DNA of 64,000 bases from Myxococcota bacterium (lineage in GTDB: Bacteria > Myxococcota_A > Polyangia > Polyangiales > Polyangiaceae), in contig CAUJEM010000075.1 in NCBI GenBank assembly GCA_963169915.1, positions 62,001 through 126,000 on the forward strand. Direction: 5' to 3'. Made by a program: the position numbers and the translations under genes. The notes under the pieces are model-generated. The model was not told where the DNA came from. It made no database searches and saw nothing but the letters and a program-made list of their open reading frames with translations. This document shows positions 44,974 to 53,919 of this stretch, piece by piece (position 1 is the first letter of the stretch; each line of letters begins with the position of its first letter).

Positions 44974-45019
44974 GGTGGGTGGTCTCCTGGGAGGGGGCTC
45001 GTCCGGGGGGCGTGGCTGC

Positions 45020-45562
45020 TCAGTCCCAACCGCCGCCTTGATGGACACCCTCGGTGGTGTCCGGCACCACGCTGGCAAGATCCGGGAGCTTGTCCTTCTG
45101 CTTGACGGCCACCCAGGCATTGCCGGCGTCCGACTCACCCAAGCCCCACTCACCGTGCAGCTCGTGCGCCTCACCGGCCTTGGGGGTCGTGTACCGGAAA
45201 TAGCCGTGGCCGGTGCGCTTGGCGGCGGCGCCTACCATCCCGATGGTGTGCTCGGTCCACTCGAAGCGCAGCACGTCTCCCGTGACGGTGCCGGCGAGCT
45301 GCCCCCACTTGTCGCCGTTGGTGTTGCGCCAGCGACCGCTGACGGTGTTGCCGTCCTTCACGAGGTGAAGGTTGCCGTAGAGCGCCGCGAAGTAGACCCC
45401 GTTCCAGTCACCGTCGGCCGGCATGTTGCCAGGCTGGACGTTGGCGTGGACGGCGGGCTTCGACGAGCCACCACAGCCCGTCACGGCGAGCGTCAGGGGG
45501 GCGCAGAGGACCAACGCGAGGACCGAAGGGAGAGCACGCGAGAGCGACATGCCGCGCACCAT
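45020..45562 (-). CDS. Predicted lipoprotein of unknown function
   Basis: 180 residues from ATG 45562 (or 176 from ATG 45550). The signal peptide ends in lipobox-like VTGC. The mature part is a small beta-rich domain with repeated GxxxGRW/Y-type strands (GVYFAALYGNLHLVKDGNTVSGRWRNTNGDKWGQLAGTV). This resembles generic lipocalin-like or beta-sandwich lipoproteins without a clear family. It precedes gcvPB on the same strand by 46 bp, but a functional link is unlikely. Confidence 0.7.
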   Translation of the reverse strand: MVRGMSLSRALPSVLALVLCAPLTLAVTGCGGSSKPAVHANVQPGNMPADGDWNGVYFAALYGNLHLVKDGNTVSGRWRNTNGDKWGQLAGTVTGDVLRFEWTEHTIGMVGAAAKRTGHGYFRYTTPKAGEAHELHGEWGLGESDAGNAWVAVKQKDKLPDLASVVPDTTEGVHQGGGWD

Positions 45563-45662
45563 ACCACGCAGAGCCCCGCCACCGGGAGTCTGGTCGAAGG
45601 TCGGCCCGGGTGCCTCGAGCGGCGCCCGGACCGCCCGCTCCGGCGGCCGCCCGAGTGGGCGC

Positions 45663-45728
45663 GGGGGCAGCCCGCCCGACTACGCAGAGAGCGGCGGGGG
45701 CAGCCCGCCCGACTACGCCGAGAGCGGC
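45663..45728. repeat. 33-bp tandem duplication covering the end of a gene
   Basis: Two 33-bp units (45663-45695 and 45696-45728) differ at one base. The second contains the last codons and stop of the small gene ending at 45713, and the first is a downstream copy of that stop region. A slipped-strand duplication. Confidence 0.9.
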
Positions 45729-46108
45729 GGTAGCAGCCGCTTCAGCTGCTCCTCTTCTGGCTCGGTGAGCTCCGGGCGCTCCACCGGCTCCACCGGCGGC
45801 ACGAGCGTCCCCACCCAGCCCGGCACCAGATCGTACGCGCTGTCGCCGAGGATCATGGAGTCCCCCAGCACCTCCGCGCCGAGCGCCTCCAGGTAGGTCA
45901 GGGACTTGACGCGCCCGACGAGGTCGTCGTCGTCCGGCGCCCCGGTGACCTCGGCCACGACGTAGGCCGCCTCCACCAAGCGGTAGCGGCGCGGGTGCGA
46001 GCTGATGCAGAGCTCCCGCTCGATGACCTCCAGCCGCCCCTCGGAGAGCCACTGATCGACGGCGGCTTGTGGGAAAAAGACGCGGTTGGGTCCCATCGCA
46101 GGCCGCAT
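45713..46108 (-). CDS. Small conserved protein of unknown function
   Basis: 131 residues from ATG 46108; an earlier ATG at 46135 is possible. The sequence opens MGPNRVFFPQAAVDQWLSEG and continues RRYRLVEAAYVVAEVTG, VGRVKSLTYLEALGAEVLGDSMILGDSAYDLVPGWVG. I recognise this pattern as a recurrent uncharacterised protein in myxobacteria. It has no signal peptide, membrane span or known catalytic motif; probably cytoplasmic. The Glu/Pro-rich C-terminus is variable. Confidence 0.72.
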   Translation of the reverse strand: MRPAMGPNRVFFPQAAVDQWLSEGRLEVIERELCISSHPRRYRLVEAAYVVAEVTGAPDDDDLVGRVKSLTYLEALGAEVLGDSMILGDSAYDLVPGWVGTLVPPVEPVERPELTEPEEEQLKRLLPPLSA

Positions 46109-46167
46109 CTTGCGCTCATCGCGCCCGGGCGGCAACGCCGCGGCGCGCGGCGCTCCCCGCGTCGCGC

Positions 46168-47463
46168 TCAGTACCCCTGCTTCATGACCGCGCGATCTCC
46201 GGCCTCCAGCTCGCGGTCCGAGGCCGTGATGAGGGCCAAGGAGCTCTTCTTGCGGGTCCGCAGCACCCGCAGCTCCCCGACGATCTCCTCGGGGAAATCA
46301 TCGTCGCTCCGGGGGGTGGGCGTGGTCTCCACGGAGACCTGGCTCGGGTCGTCCATCCGCAGCCGGTCGCGCGCCATGCCGGAGGCCGAGCGTAGGCTGC
46401 GACGCCAGGTGTCGCCGCGCCGCACCACGAACAGGCGATGGCCCGGCTCGATGCCGTCCTCGGACCCGCGGTCGATGAAGACGACCTGATTCTGGGCGAC
46501 GAACACGTTGGGGTAGAGGCTGGTGAGCACGCGCGCCCAGACGTCCTTGGTGGCCTTCCGAGGCGGCACCACGTCGAAGCGGCGGCCGACGTTCCCGAGC
46601 AAGGCACCGCGCTCGATGACGTCGATGGACTCGATGATCTCTCCCCGCGCGATCCGCCGCTTCGCATCCCACTGATCGATCCGCACCGTCCCCAGCACCT
46701 TCACGATCTCTCCGGGTGGGCGGCGGGCGCCGCTCACGCGCTCCGGGCGGCGCACGGGCTTGAAGATGGTCAACCGCATCCCCTCTTCCAGGTCCACCCC
46801 CTCCTTGATGGACATGTAGATGCGGTTGCCGTCGCTGAGCAGCGCCTGCTCTTCACGGGAGCCGACCACCTGGCCCAGCGTGTCCCGCTTGAAGTCGTCG
46901 AGGTAGCCTTGATCACGCAGAAAGACGGTGCGGCGCGGCACGAGCGAGCGCGGGGCGCTGAAGTGCCCCTCGGCCATGGCCTCCGAGGCGCCGTCGCTGC
47001 TGCCCCGCAGGCGCAGCTCGTCTCCCGGGTAGATCCAGTGGGGGTTCTGGAGCTGCGCGTTGTAGCTCCACACGCGCGGCCACTGGTACGGGTCGCCGTA
47101 GAAGCGATCGCACAGGCCCCACAGCGTGTCTCCACGCTCGACCGTGTACACGTCGGGGACGCGCATGGCTCGCGAGACGACCCCCGGGGCCCCCTCGCTG
47201 CCGCGCAGCACCGGCGACGCGCCGCCGCTGCGGTCGAAGTCGAAGGTGTCCGACTCCCCGGGGCCGCGAGCGCGCGAGCTCTGGCTGAGCCCCGCGTTGG
47301 GGTCCGGCGCCTGCGCGGGCGGCGGCACGTACACCCCCCCGGCGGGTGAGTCGATGGGCGCCTCCGGGGTGCCCGCGGGTTGTCCGGCCTGCTGAGCACC
47401 AGCGGTGGCGCTCAGGGAGACCACCGCCAGCGCGCCCAGCCATCCACTACGAAGCTGCGTCAT
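46168..47463 (-). CDS. LysM-domain exported protein
   Basis: 431 residues. A signal peptide is cleaved near TAGAQQ. After a Pro/Gly/Ser-rich stretch comes one LysM domain (about 105-155: VYTVERGDTLWGLCDRFYGDPYQWPRVW, NPHWIYPGDELRL), which binds peptidoglycan. The rest (about 175-431) is beta-rich with repeated IEPGHRLFVVR-type segments and no recognised family. Many myxobacteria carry such LysM proteins of similar size. It overlaps the upstream coiled-coil lipoprotein gene by 4 bp, so the two are co-translated. Confidence 0.88.
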   Translation of the reverse strand: MTQLRSGWLGALAVVSLSATAGAQQAGQPAGTPEAPIDSPAGGVYVPPPAQAPDPNAGLSQSSRARGPGESDTFDFDRSGGASPVLRGSEGAPGVVSRAMRVPDVYTVERGDTLWGLCDRFYGDPYQWPRVWSYNAQLQNPHWIYPGDELRLRGSSDGASEAMAEGHFSAPRSLVPRRTVFLRDQGYLDDFKRDTLGQVVGSREEQALLSDGNRIYMSIKEGVDLEEGMRLTIFKPVRRPERVSGARRPPGEIVKVLGTVRIDQWDAKRRIARGEIIESIDVIERGALLGNVGRRFDVVPPRKATKDVWARVLTSLYPNVFVAQNQVVFIDRGSEDGIEPGHRLFVVRRGDTWRRSLRSASGMARDRLRMDDPSQVSVETTPTPRSDDDFPEEIVGELRVLRTRKKSSLALITASDRELEAGDRAVMKQGY

Positions 47464-47909
47464 CTCTTCTCGCTCTCCTGCGCCGGCCGAACGCCCTCGA
47501 AGCTACGCTTGGCGGGGCGGCCACTGCCATCCACCTTGATCACGGGGCGCTCCGGCTCCTCGGCCTCCTCGGCGCTCGGCTCTTCCGCGCCGGGCTCCGC
47601 CACGCCTGGTGCCAGCTTCACCACCTTGAGCGCGGGGCGCTCCACCCGCGCCGCCGGCGCGCTCGCCGCAGTGGCGGCCGCGGCGCGCCCGCTCTCGACG
47701 ATGGCGAGCCGCTCCTCGAGGCGATCTTGCGTATTTTGAAGCCGCACGACCTCCGAGCGCAGGCTGGCGACCTCACGCTCGAGCGCCCCCGAGCCACACG
47801 CCACGCTCGAGAGCGCGGCCCCGAGCAGGAGCCCCGCGGACGCCCAGCGCCTCCAGAGCCCCCGCAAAGGAGCCCGAGCCTCTGGCGGAAGGACGCGTGA
47901 CGCTGGCAT
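47460..47909 (-). CDS. Coiled-coil lipoprotein co-expressed with the LysM protein
   Basis: 149 residues from ATG 47909; longer frames overlap the divergent pssA promoter. A signal peptide ends in SSVAC. A coiled coil follows (GALEREVASLRSEVVRLQNTQDRLEERLAIVES), then an Ala/Pro/Glu-rich disordered tail with paired VKLAPG and VIKVDGSG segments. An outer-membrane anchored stalk is likely. The stop overlaps the LysM protein start (ATGA), and a TACCAT box lies 10 nt before the ATG. Confidence 0.72.
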   Translation of the reverse strand: MPASRVLPPEARAPLRGLWRRWASAGLLLGAALSSVACGSGALEREVASLRSEVVRLQNTQDRLEERLAIVESGRAAAATAASAPAARVERPALKVVKLAPGVAEPGAEEPSAEEAEEPERPVIKVDGSGRPAKRSFEGVRPAQESEKR

Positions 47910-48018
47910 GGCGCCGCCCATGGTAGGAGCTTGTGAGGCCGCTGGCCAATATTGCGCGGAGCGCGCGACGCCCACGCGCCGCCGCCAGCCGGCCATGGCG
48001 AAGGCCCGAAGGATGGCG

Positions 48019-48024
48019 TAGCCT
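48019..48024 (+). promoter_or_regulatory. TAGCCT -10 box, 7 nt before pssA
   Basis: TANNNT box with exactly 7 nt to GTG 48032 and no ribosome binding site, consistent with leaderless transcription. It supports that start over the GTG at 47933. Confidence 0.45.
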
Positions 48025-48031
48025 CCCGCCC

Positions 48032-48862
48032 GTGCAGCCCCGTCGTGGTAACTGGCTGAAGGCCCGGCAGCGTCGTTCGCTCGACCTCCGTCGGGCGCTG
48101 TTCGTGCTCCCCAACGCGCTGACCTTGGCCAGCATCTTCTGCGGGTTCAACGCCATCATCATCGTGGCGCTGGATCAGCCGACCAGCGAAGATTTTTACC
48201 GTGCAGCGGTGTTGCTCATCTTCAGCATGTTCTTCGATCTGGTGGACGGGCGGGTCGCGCGGCTCACCAAGACGCAGAGCGCCTTCGGCCTGCAGATCGA
48301 CTCCCTGGCGGACGTCCTCTCCTTTGGAGTCGCCCCCGCCCTGCTCATGTACAAGTGGGTACTGCACCAGTATGGCCTGCTCGGCGTCCTAGCCTCCTTC
48401 CTGTTCGTGGCCTGCGCCGCCATCCGGCTGGCGCGCTTCAACGTGCTGTCGTCCAGCCCGGAGGGCACCCCCACCAAGCCAGGGCGCTACATCATCGGGC
48501 TGCCCACCCCACCGGCGGCCGGCGTGCTCATCTCCTTGATGGTGGCCAACCACGCCTCCGACGGGCTGCTCAGCGAGCGGAGCTACGGGCTGCCGCTGTT
48601 CGGCGTCACCCTCCTGCTCAGCTTCCTGATGGTGTCTACCGTCAAGTTCCGCTCCTTCAAAGATCTGAAGCTCGACGCGAGCACGCTGGTGCTCATCTTG
48701 TTCACGGTGGGCTCCAGCCTCTACATCGGGCAGCGCTACCGCCCGCAGTTCGTGCTGGTGTGGTTGCTCGGGGTCTACCTGATGGTCGGCTTCCTCGAGA
48801 CCGGCAAGCTGATGACGCAGCGGCTGCGCAGCCCCCGGGACTCCGTCCCGCCCACCAAGTAA
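48032..48862 (+). CDS. pssA: CDP-diacylglycerol-serine O-phosphatidyltransferase
   Basis: 276 residues from GTG 48032; the open frame reaches back to 47933 without added homology. It is a multi-span membrane enzyme of the CDP-alcohol phosphotransferase family. The signature DGRVARLTKTQSAFGLQIDS (DG-x2-AR-x8-G-x3-D-x3-D, ending at LAD) is complete. It exchanges CMP on CDP-diacylglycerol for serine to make phosphatidylserine, the precursor of phosphatidylethanolamine. About seven hydrophobic segments are visible. No psd gene lies nearby. The type II (membrane) form is typical of this phylum. Confidence 0.9.
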   Translation: MQPRRGNWLKARQRRSLDLRRALFVLPNALTLASIFCGFNAIIIVALDQPTSEDFYRAAVLLIFSMFFDLVDGRVARLTKTQSAFGLQIDSLADVLSFGVAPALLMYKWVLHQYGLLGVLASFLFVACAAIRLARFNVLSSSPEGTPTKPGRYIIGLPTPPAAGVLISLMVANHASDGLLSERSYGLPLFGVTLLLSFLMVSTVKFRSFKDLKLDASTLVLILFTVGSSLYIGQRYRPQFVLVWLLGVYLMVGFLETGKLMTQRLRSPRDSVPPTK

Positions 48863-48947
48863 CCGGTCCCCCGCGCGAGCCGTCGCCGTCGGTGCTCCAC
48901 GGAGCCGATCGGCGCGCAGCTCACGCCCCCCCCTTGGAGTCTCTACG

Positions 48948-51074
48948 ATGAAGCCACTGAGTCTCTGGTCCTTCGGCCTCGGCGGGATCGCCGTCCTGCT
49001 CTCCTCCCTCCCCGCGTGCGGCGGCGCTGCAGCGCCTCGAGCCCCGGCAGGCAGCGCGGAGCGGGCGACGCCCAGCGCACGCGCGGGGGCGCCGACGGGC
49101 GAGGGCACGGAGCAACCGAAGGCCCCTACGCCCATCGCGTGCATGCCCCCGCCCCTGCAGACGGAGGACGGCGCGGCGCTGCTGAGCGCCGCGACCGCCT
49201 ACGCGGAGGGGCGCGTGGACGAGGCCATCCTCACCCTCGAGCGGCTCGTGCGCACGCGGCCGGCGGACCTCACCGGCCAGCTCCTGCTCGAGGCCGCCCT
49301 GGAGCGGCGCGCCGCGCTCTCCGTCCTTGCAGGGGTGCGCACGGACGCGCTCTCCGCGGTGACGCTCGCCACCCCGGCCGCCGAGGCGGCGCTGCATCAG
49401 CCGGCGCCCGGCGCCGGGCCCGCGCCGCCCACCACGCTGAAGATCGGCTCGGACAAGAAGAACCTCATCACGGACGAGGCGGCGTGGCGCGCCGAGCACC
49501 AGCTCGAGGTGCCGCTGCTGCCGCTTCGCTTCGACACGGCCGTCCCCTCGCACGTCCCGCTCTTCCTGGGCGGCGCCAAGCTCGAGGGGATCTTGCGACG
49601 CGGGAGCTACGACGTGGGGCTCTACGCAGAGCGCTTCGGCGTGTTCGCGCCCGGGCGTCAGCCGCGCGTCTTCGACGCCCGAGGCGCGCGCTCGGCGGGC
49701 CCGAGCTTCGAGGTCTCCGACGCGGCGCTCAGCGGCGACGTGCTGGTCGTGCAGTACTCGCAGCGGGGCTCCGCGCGCAGGCTCGGCGGGCTGAACGGCC
49801 ACCTCGCCGCCTACGACGCGTCGAGCGGCGCCTTGCTCTGGCAGACGGGGCCGCTCGTGGGCAACGCCAACAACTTCGTGCTGAGCAGCGACCGCGTCAT
49901 CACCAGCTACGGCGCCGGCGGTGAGGCGAAGCACGTCTCCGTGATCGAGCTCGCGACGGGGAAACTCCTCGCGAAGGCGGCGATCCCCGCCACGCCGGAG
50001 ACCTTGGTCTGGAAGGGCGACGCCCTCTACCTCCGCAGCTACGATCACGATCTCATCCTCCAGGTGACGCCGCCGCTCACGGCGCCCACGCCCCCGCGGC
50101 TCGCCGAAGGCCCAGCGTCGAGCGACGCGCTGAGGGGTGACCAGCCGTGCTGGCTCGCCGCGGCCCTGCACGCCGCGGCGACGCGCGACGCCAAGGGCCT
50201 GGAGCGAGCGCGGGAGCAGCTCGGCCAAGGGGGAGCGAACGCGGTCGTCATCATGTCCGCGCTCGAGCGGATCCAAGCCTTCCTGGCCCGCGCTGGCAGC
50301 GCCACCGCGCCAGTGGATCTGTGGAGCCGCCCGGTCACGGTGCCCGAGGCGCCGCCCTGGGAGGCCAAGCTCGGCGCGGGCGAGGCGCTCTCCCCGGTGA
50401 AGCTCGTGCAGGTCAGCCAGCGCCCACTCGACCCAGGCCGCGCGCGGGACGCCATCGTCCCGGGCCAGCCGGTGCTGCTCGCGCCCGTCAAGCGCGGCGT
50501 CCTGCCCCCGGGGGTCTACCCCGACGTCCCCAGCACCTTCGGCGGCGAGAGCCTGCACGCCGTCATCCCCGACGGGCAGCGGCGCGTGCTGATCTACGGC
50601 GGGCGCTACGTGTTCGTCGTCGAGGGCAGCCAGGTCGCTGCGGCGCTGGACGTGGAGGCGTACCGACACCCGCCGAAGGCGAACCCCCAGTGGGCAGAAT
50701 TCGCCACTCAAGACGCCACCTTCGCGCGCGAGCGCGACGGCGTCGTGTACGTGTGCAACGGCGGCGGCTCCTACGCCAAGGAGGTGTACGGCAAGAAGGG
50801 CTACCTGAGCGCCATCGACGGCCCTTCCGGGCGCCTGCTGTGGCGCAGCGCGGCGCTCACCTGCAATTCTACCATCGAAATCCTGGATGATCTCATCGTC
50901 ACGGGCTACGGCTTCACCTCCGAGGCGCACCGGCTGACGGTGCTGTCCAGGAGGACCGGGCGACCCGTGGGAGGCGTCCAGATCCAATCCAGCCCGGAGC
51001 GGCTGCGGCTCGACGGCGCCACGCTGCACGTCGACGCCTACCGGCACCGCTACGAGTTCACGCTGCAGCGGTGA
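48948..51074 (+). CDS. Lipoprotein with PQQ-type beta-propeller repeats
   Basis: 708 residues. The signal peptide ends in lipobox SLPAC, followed by a disordered Ala/Pro-rich segment (25-65) and a TPR-like helical pair (about 75-120). The C-terminal ~500 residues have repeats of the PQQ/BamB-like propeller type: HLAAYDASSGALLWQTGPL, VSVIELATGKLLAKA and LSAIDGPSGRLLWRSAAL. In BamB this fold is a binding platform, with no PQQ. Enzyme motifs are absent, so an outer-membrane assembly or surface-binding role is inferred. It is followed 7 bp later by an ABC-F gene. Confidence 0.78.
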   Translation: MKPLSLWSFGLGGIAVLLSSLPACGGAAAPRAPAGSAERATPSARAGAPTGEGTEQPKAPTPIACMPPPLQTEDGAALLSAATAYAEGRVDEAILTLERLVRTRPADLTGQLLLEAALERRAALSVLAGVRTDALSAVTLATPAAEAALHQPAPGAGPAPPTTLKIGSDKKNLITDEAAWRAEHQLEVPLLPLRFDTAVPSHVPLFLGGAKLEGILRRGSYDVGLYAERFGVFAPGRQPRVFDARGARSAGPSFEVSDAALSGDVLVVQYSQRGSARRLGGLNGHLAAYDASSGALLWQTGPLVGNANNFVLSSDRVITSYGAGGEAKHVSVIELATGKLLAKAAIPATPETLVWKGDALYLRSYDHDLILQVTPPLTAPTPPRLAEGPASSDALRGDQPCWLAAALHAAATRDAKGLERAREQLGQGGANAVVIMSALERIQAFLARAGSATAPVDLWSRPVTVPEAPPWEAKLGAGEALSPVKLVQVSQRPLDPGRARDAIVPGQPVLLAPVKRGVLPPGVYPDVPSTFGGESLHAVIPDGQRRVLIYGGRYVFVVEGSQVAAALDVEAYRHPPKANPQWAEFATQDATFARERDGVVYVCNGGGSYAKEVYGKKGYLSAIDGPSGRLLWRSAALTCNSTIEILDDLIVTGYGFTSEAHRLTVLSRRTGRPVGGVQIQSSPERLRLDGATLHVDAYRHRYEFTLQR

Positions 51075-51081
51075 GGCGCCC

Positions 51082-53013
51082 GTGGCACTGCTGGACGTCG
51101 CTCATCTCTCGTTCGGTTACACCGAGCCGCCGCTCTTCGATGACGTCAGCTTCCGCGTGGAGGCGGGCGAGAGGGTCGCCCTCGTGGCGCCCAACGGCGC
51201 CGGCAAGAGCACGCTGCTGCGCCTCATCGCCGGGGAGCTCGCGCCCGACAAGGGCAGCGCCCTGCTCCAGAAGGAGCGCAGCCTCGGCTACTACCGACAG
51301 AGCCACGAGCTCGTGGCCGAGGGGACGGTGCTGGAGACGCTGCTCTCCGGCTTCGGTCACCTGCTGGAGCTGCGCCGCACGCTGCGGCGGGCGGAGGAGG
51401 GCGCGGCCAGCGGCACCGAGGCGGCGCTCGAGGCGCTGGCCGCCGCGCAGGAGGCCTACGCGCACTCCGGCGCCGACCAGCTCGAGCGGCGCGTGGAGAC
51501 CATCGCCGGCAAGCTGGGCTTCAGCGGCGCGGCGCTCGACCGCCAGATCGCGTCGCTGTCCGGAGGCGAGCGCGGCCGGGTGCAGCTCGGCGTCGTGCTC
51601 GCGCAGGAGCCCGACCTGCTGCTGCTGGACGAGCCCACCAACCACTTGGATCTGGAGACCATCCGCTGGCTGGAGACCTACCTGACCGGGCTCCGCAGCG
51701 CCGTGCTCCTCGTCTCGCACGACCGCGCGTTCCTCGACGCCACCTGCCCCAGCACCCTGGAGCTGGGGCGCAGCGCGCTGCGGATCTACCCGCTCCCCTA
51801 CAGTCAGTACTACGAGGCGCGCGCGGCGGACCTGGAGCGTGAGCGCCGGGCGGCCGAGGAGCAGGCCAGCTTCATCGCCAAGACGGAGGACTTCATCCGT
51901 CGTAACCTCGCCGGGCAGAAGACCAAGCAGGCGCAGTCACGCCGCAAGATGCTAGACAAGCTCGACCGCCTCAGCGGCCCGGAGGACGTCTGGGCGCGCG
52001 CCGAGCGGGTGGCCTTCCGCTTCGTGGAGGCGCCGCGCAGCGGAGATCTGGTGCTGGACGCCAAAGCGCTCGGCGCCAGCCGCGGAGGGCGCCAGCTCTA
52101 CCACGGCGTCGAGCTGCTGGTGCGACGCGGGGATCGCGTCGGGATCGTCGGACCCAACGGCTCGGGCAAGAGCACGCTGCTCAAGCAGCTCGCAGGGCAG
52201 TCGCACCCAGAGGACGTCGGCGAGCTGCGGCGCGGCAGCCAGCTCCGCGAGGGCTACTTCGATCAGCAGCTGGGCTCGCTGAACCTCACCTCCACCTGCG
52301 TGGAGGAGATCCGTGGTGTCCGTGGGGAGCTCAACGTGGACGCCGCTCGCCAGTACCTAGCGCGCTTTCGTTTCTATGGAGACGACCCGCTGCGCCCCGT
52401 CAGCAGCCTCTCCGGCGGCGAGCGCACGCGGCTGGCGCTGGCCAAGCTGCTGCTCGAACCTCGCAACCTCTTGTTCCTCGACGAGCCCACCAACCACCTG
52501 GACATCCCCGCCGCGGAGATCTTGGAAGAGGCGCTCACCGGGTTCGAGGGGACGGTCGTCCTGGTGTCCCATGACCGCCGCTTCCTCGAGACCGTGACGA
52601 CCCGCACGGTGAGCTTCGAGCCCGGGCACGTGGACGTCTACGAGGGAGGGTTCAAGGACTTCATGGACATGAAGGCGCGCCTGGCGCGCGCCGAGCTCGA
52701 CGCGCCGGCCGCCGCCGCCGCGCCCACACGCGCGCGGACCACTCCGGCGCCGAGCGCGGAGCAGCAGCGGGAGCTGGCCAAGGCGCTCGCGCGCAAGCGA
52801 AAGCGCCTGGAGCAGCTCGAGGAGAGCCTGGCCCGCAGCGAGGCCGAGCTGGCAGCGCTGCGGGCGCGGCTGGCCGAGGTCGGGGCCGACTGGGAGCAGG
52901 CGCACGTCTGGGCTAAGAAGGAGCAGGCGCTGAGCCAGCAGGTCGAGGAACGCATGGCGGAGTGGATGAGCCTATCGGAGCAGCTCGCGGCAGCGGGTGA
53001 GGTGCCGTCGTGA
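51082..53013 (+). CDS. ABC-F family ribosome-associated ATPase
   Basis: 643 residues from GTG 51082. Two ABC cassettes have complete motifs: APNGAGKST/LSGGERGRVQL/LLLLDEPTNHLD and GPNGSGKST/LSGGERTRLAL/LLFLDEPTNHLD. They are joined by the ~80-residue linker (FIAKTEDFIRRNLAGQKTKQAQSRRKMLD) that reaches the P-site tRNA in EttA-type proteins. There is no membrane domain. A C-terminal coiled coil (about 560-625) is like that of Uup/YheS-type members. Such proteins relieve ribosome stalling or give antibiotic protection; the subtype cannot be set from sequence alone. Confidence 0.94.
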   Translation: MALLDVAHLSFGYTEPPLFDDVSFRVEAGERVALVAPNGAGKSTLLRLIAGELAPDKGSALLQKERSLGYYRQSHELVAEGTVLETLLSGFGHLLELRRTLRRAEEGAASGTEAALEALAAAQEAYAHSGADQLERRVETIAGKLGFSGAALDRQIASLSGGERGRVQLGVVLAQEPDLLLLDEPTNHLDLETIRWLETYLTGLRSAVLLVSHDRAFLDATCPSTLELGRSALRIYPLPYSQYYEARAADLERERRAAEEQASFIAKTEDFIRRNLAGQKTKQAQSRRKMLDKLDRLSGPEDVWARAERVAFRFVEAPRSGDLVLDAKALGASRGGRQLYHGVELLVRRGDRVGIVGPNGSGKSTLLKQLAGQSHPEDVGELRRGSQLREGYFDQQLGSLNLTSTCVEEIRGVRGELNVDAARQYLARFRFYGDDPLRPVSSLSGGERTRLALAKLLLEPRNLLFLDEPTNHLDIPAAEILEEALTGFEGTVVLVSHDRRFLETVTTRTVSFEPGHVDVYEGGFKDFMDMKARLARAELDAPAAAAAPTRARTTPAPSAEQQRELAKALARKRKRLEQLEESLARSEAELAALRARLAEVGADWEQAHVWAKKEQALSQQVEERMAEWMSLSEQLAAAGEVPS

Positions 53014-53759
53014 GGCTGGGCGCTCGGGGCTGGCTGCTCGCCGCGCTCGTCGGGCTCGCCGGCTGCCAGCAAGAGCGGGACGCCGGACCGGCTGCGCCCA
53101 CGCCGGTCTCCACGGAGCTCCCGGCGCTCACCTTGAAGGACGACAGCCCGAGCCTGCTCCTCACGTACGTGGATGAGCGGGGCGACTTCCACGTCGTGCA
53201 GAGGACGCTCGACGTCCCTGAAGCCCACCGCGCCCAGGTGCGCGTGGTGGACACCACGCGGGAGGCCGGGACGGGCGCGCTCGTGTACGTGGCGGACCTG
53301 CGAAAGAAGGCTGCCGACGGAACGTACCCGGTGACCACGCTGTCGCGCAGCGGCTGGGACGAGCTCGGCGCGGAGCGTCGCAAGGCTCGCCTCGAGGCGC
53401 TCGCTCCGAGCGCGAGCGCCTCGGCCTCGGCGGCGCCGGCCAGCGCCCAGCCCTCGGCGCCCACGCCGCCCGAGAAGGCCGGCCCGAAGAAGCTCTACGC
53501 CATCGTGTACGGCGCCTCGTGGTGCAAGCCCTGCCACGACGCCGCCGAGTACCTGAAGCAGCGCGGCGTCACCGTCAGCTATCGCGACATCGAGACCAGC
53601 GACGCGGTGGCCACCGAGCTACAAAAGAAGCTCGAGCGCGCCAAGATGGGCGGCGCCAGCATCCCCATCATTGATTTTGGCGGACGCCTGCTCGTGGGCT
53701 TCAGCCCCAGCCAGCTCGACCGCATCATCGCGGCGCAGGGCGGCCAGGTGCCGCTCTAA
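53010..53759 (+). CDS. Lipoprotein with C-terminal thioredoxin/glutaredoxin-like domain
   Basis: 249 residues from GTG 53010, overlapping the ABC-F stop by 4 bp. Lipobox LAGC sets Cys19. Residues 40-130 form an unknown domain. An Ala/Ser/Pro linker (about 132-155) leads to a thioredoxin fold (about 160-249) with WCKPC and the cis-proline strand as GASIPIIDF. The spacing and the DIETSD segment resemble glutaredoxin-like proteins. It probably works as an envelope thiol reductant or disulfide exchanger, which would suit the neighbouring Cys-rich lipoprotein, but this is inference. Confidence 0.82.
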   Translation: MRLGARGWLLAALVGLAGCQQERDAGPAAPTPVSTELPALTLKDDSPSLLLTYVDERGDFHVVQRTLDVPEAHRAQVRVVDTTREAGTGALVYVADLRKKAADGTYPVTTLSRSGWDELGAERRKARLEALAPSASASASAAPASAQPSAPTPPEKAGPKKLYAIVYGASWCKPCHDAAEYLKQRGVTVSYRDIETSDAVATELQKKLERAKMGGASIPIIDFGGRLLVGFSPSQLDRIIAAQGGQVPL

Positions 53760-53919
53760 CTGAAAGCCTCCACCGCGCCTGTACTCAGGGTGGGCTTCGC
53801 ACACCGCGTCATGAGCGCGTCGTGCTGCGTCGTGCGGCTCTCGCCCATGGAACCCACGCTCTCCCACGCAAACTGGGCTACGCTCAGGCCACCTGGTCTC
53901 ACTTGGAGAGGTGGTCACA

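Noticed and set aside
44974-45019. Glycine riboswitch upstream of gcvPB
   Set aside because: Only 46 bp separate it from the preceding gene, too short for the aptamer, and no conserved core is visible.
43474-45174. gcvPB starting at 45174 and overlapping the neighbouring lipoprotein gene
   Set aside because: The first 67 residues lack homology, whereas ATG 44973 has AGGAG in front of it.
47933-48031. N-terminal extension of pssA from GTG 47933
   Set aside because: Adds Arg/Ala/Pro-rich sequence without homology and passes through the TAGCCT box; GTG 48032 fits better.
48921-51047. 708-codon minus-strand frame opposite the PQQ-propeller gene
   Set aside because: Same length as the true gene but Arg/Ala/His-rich with no domain; antisense shadow.
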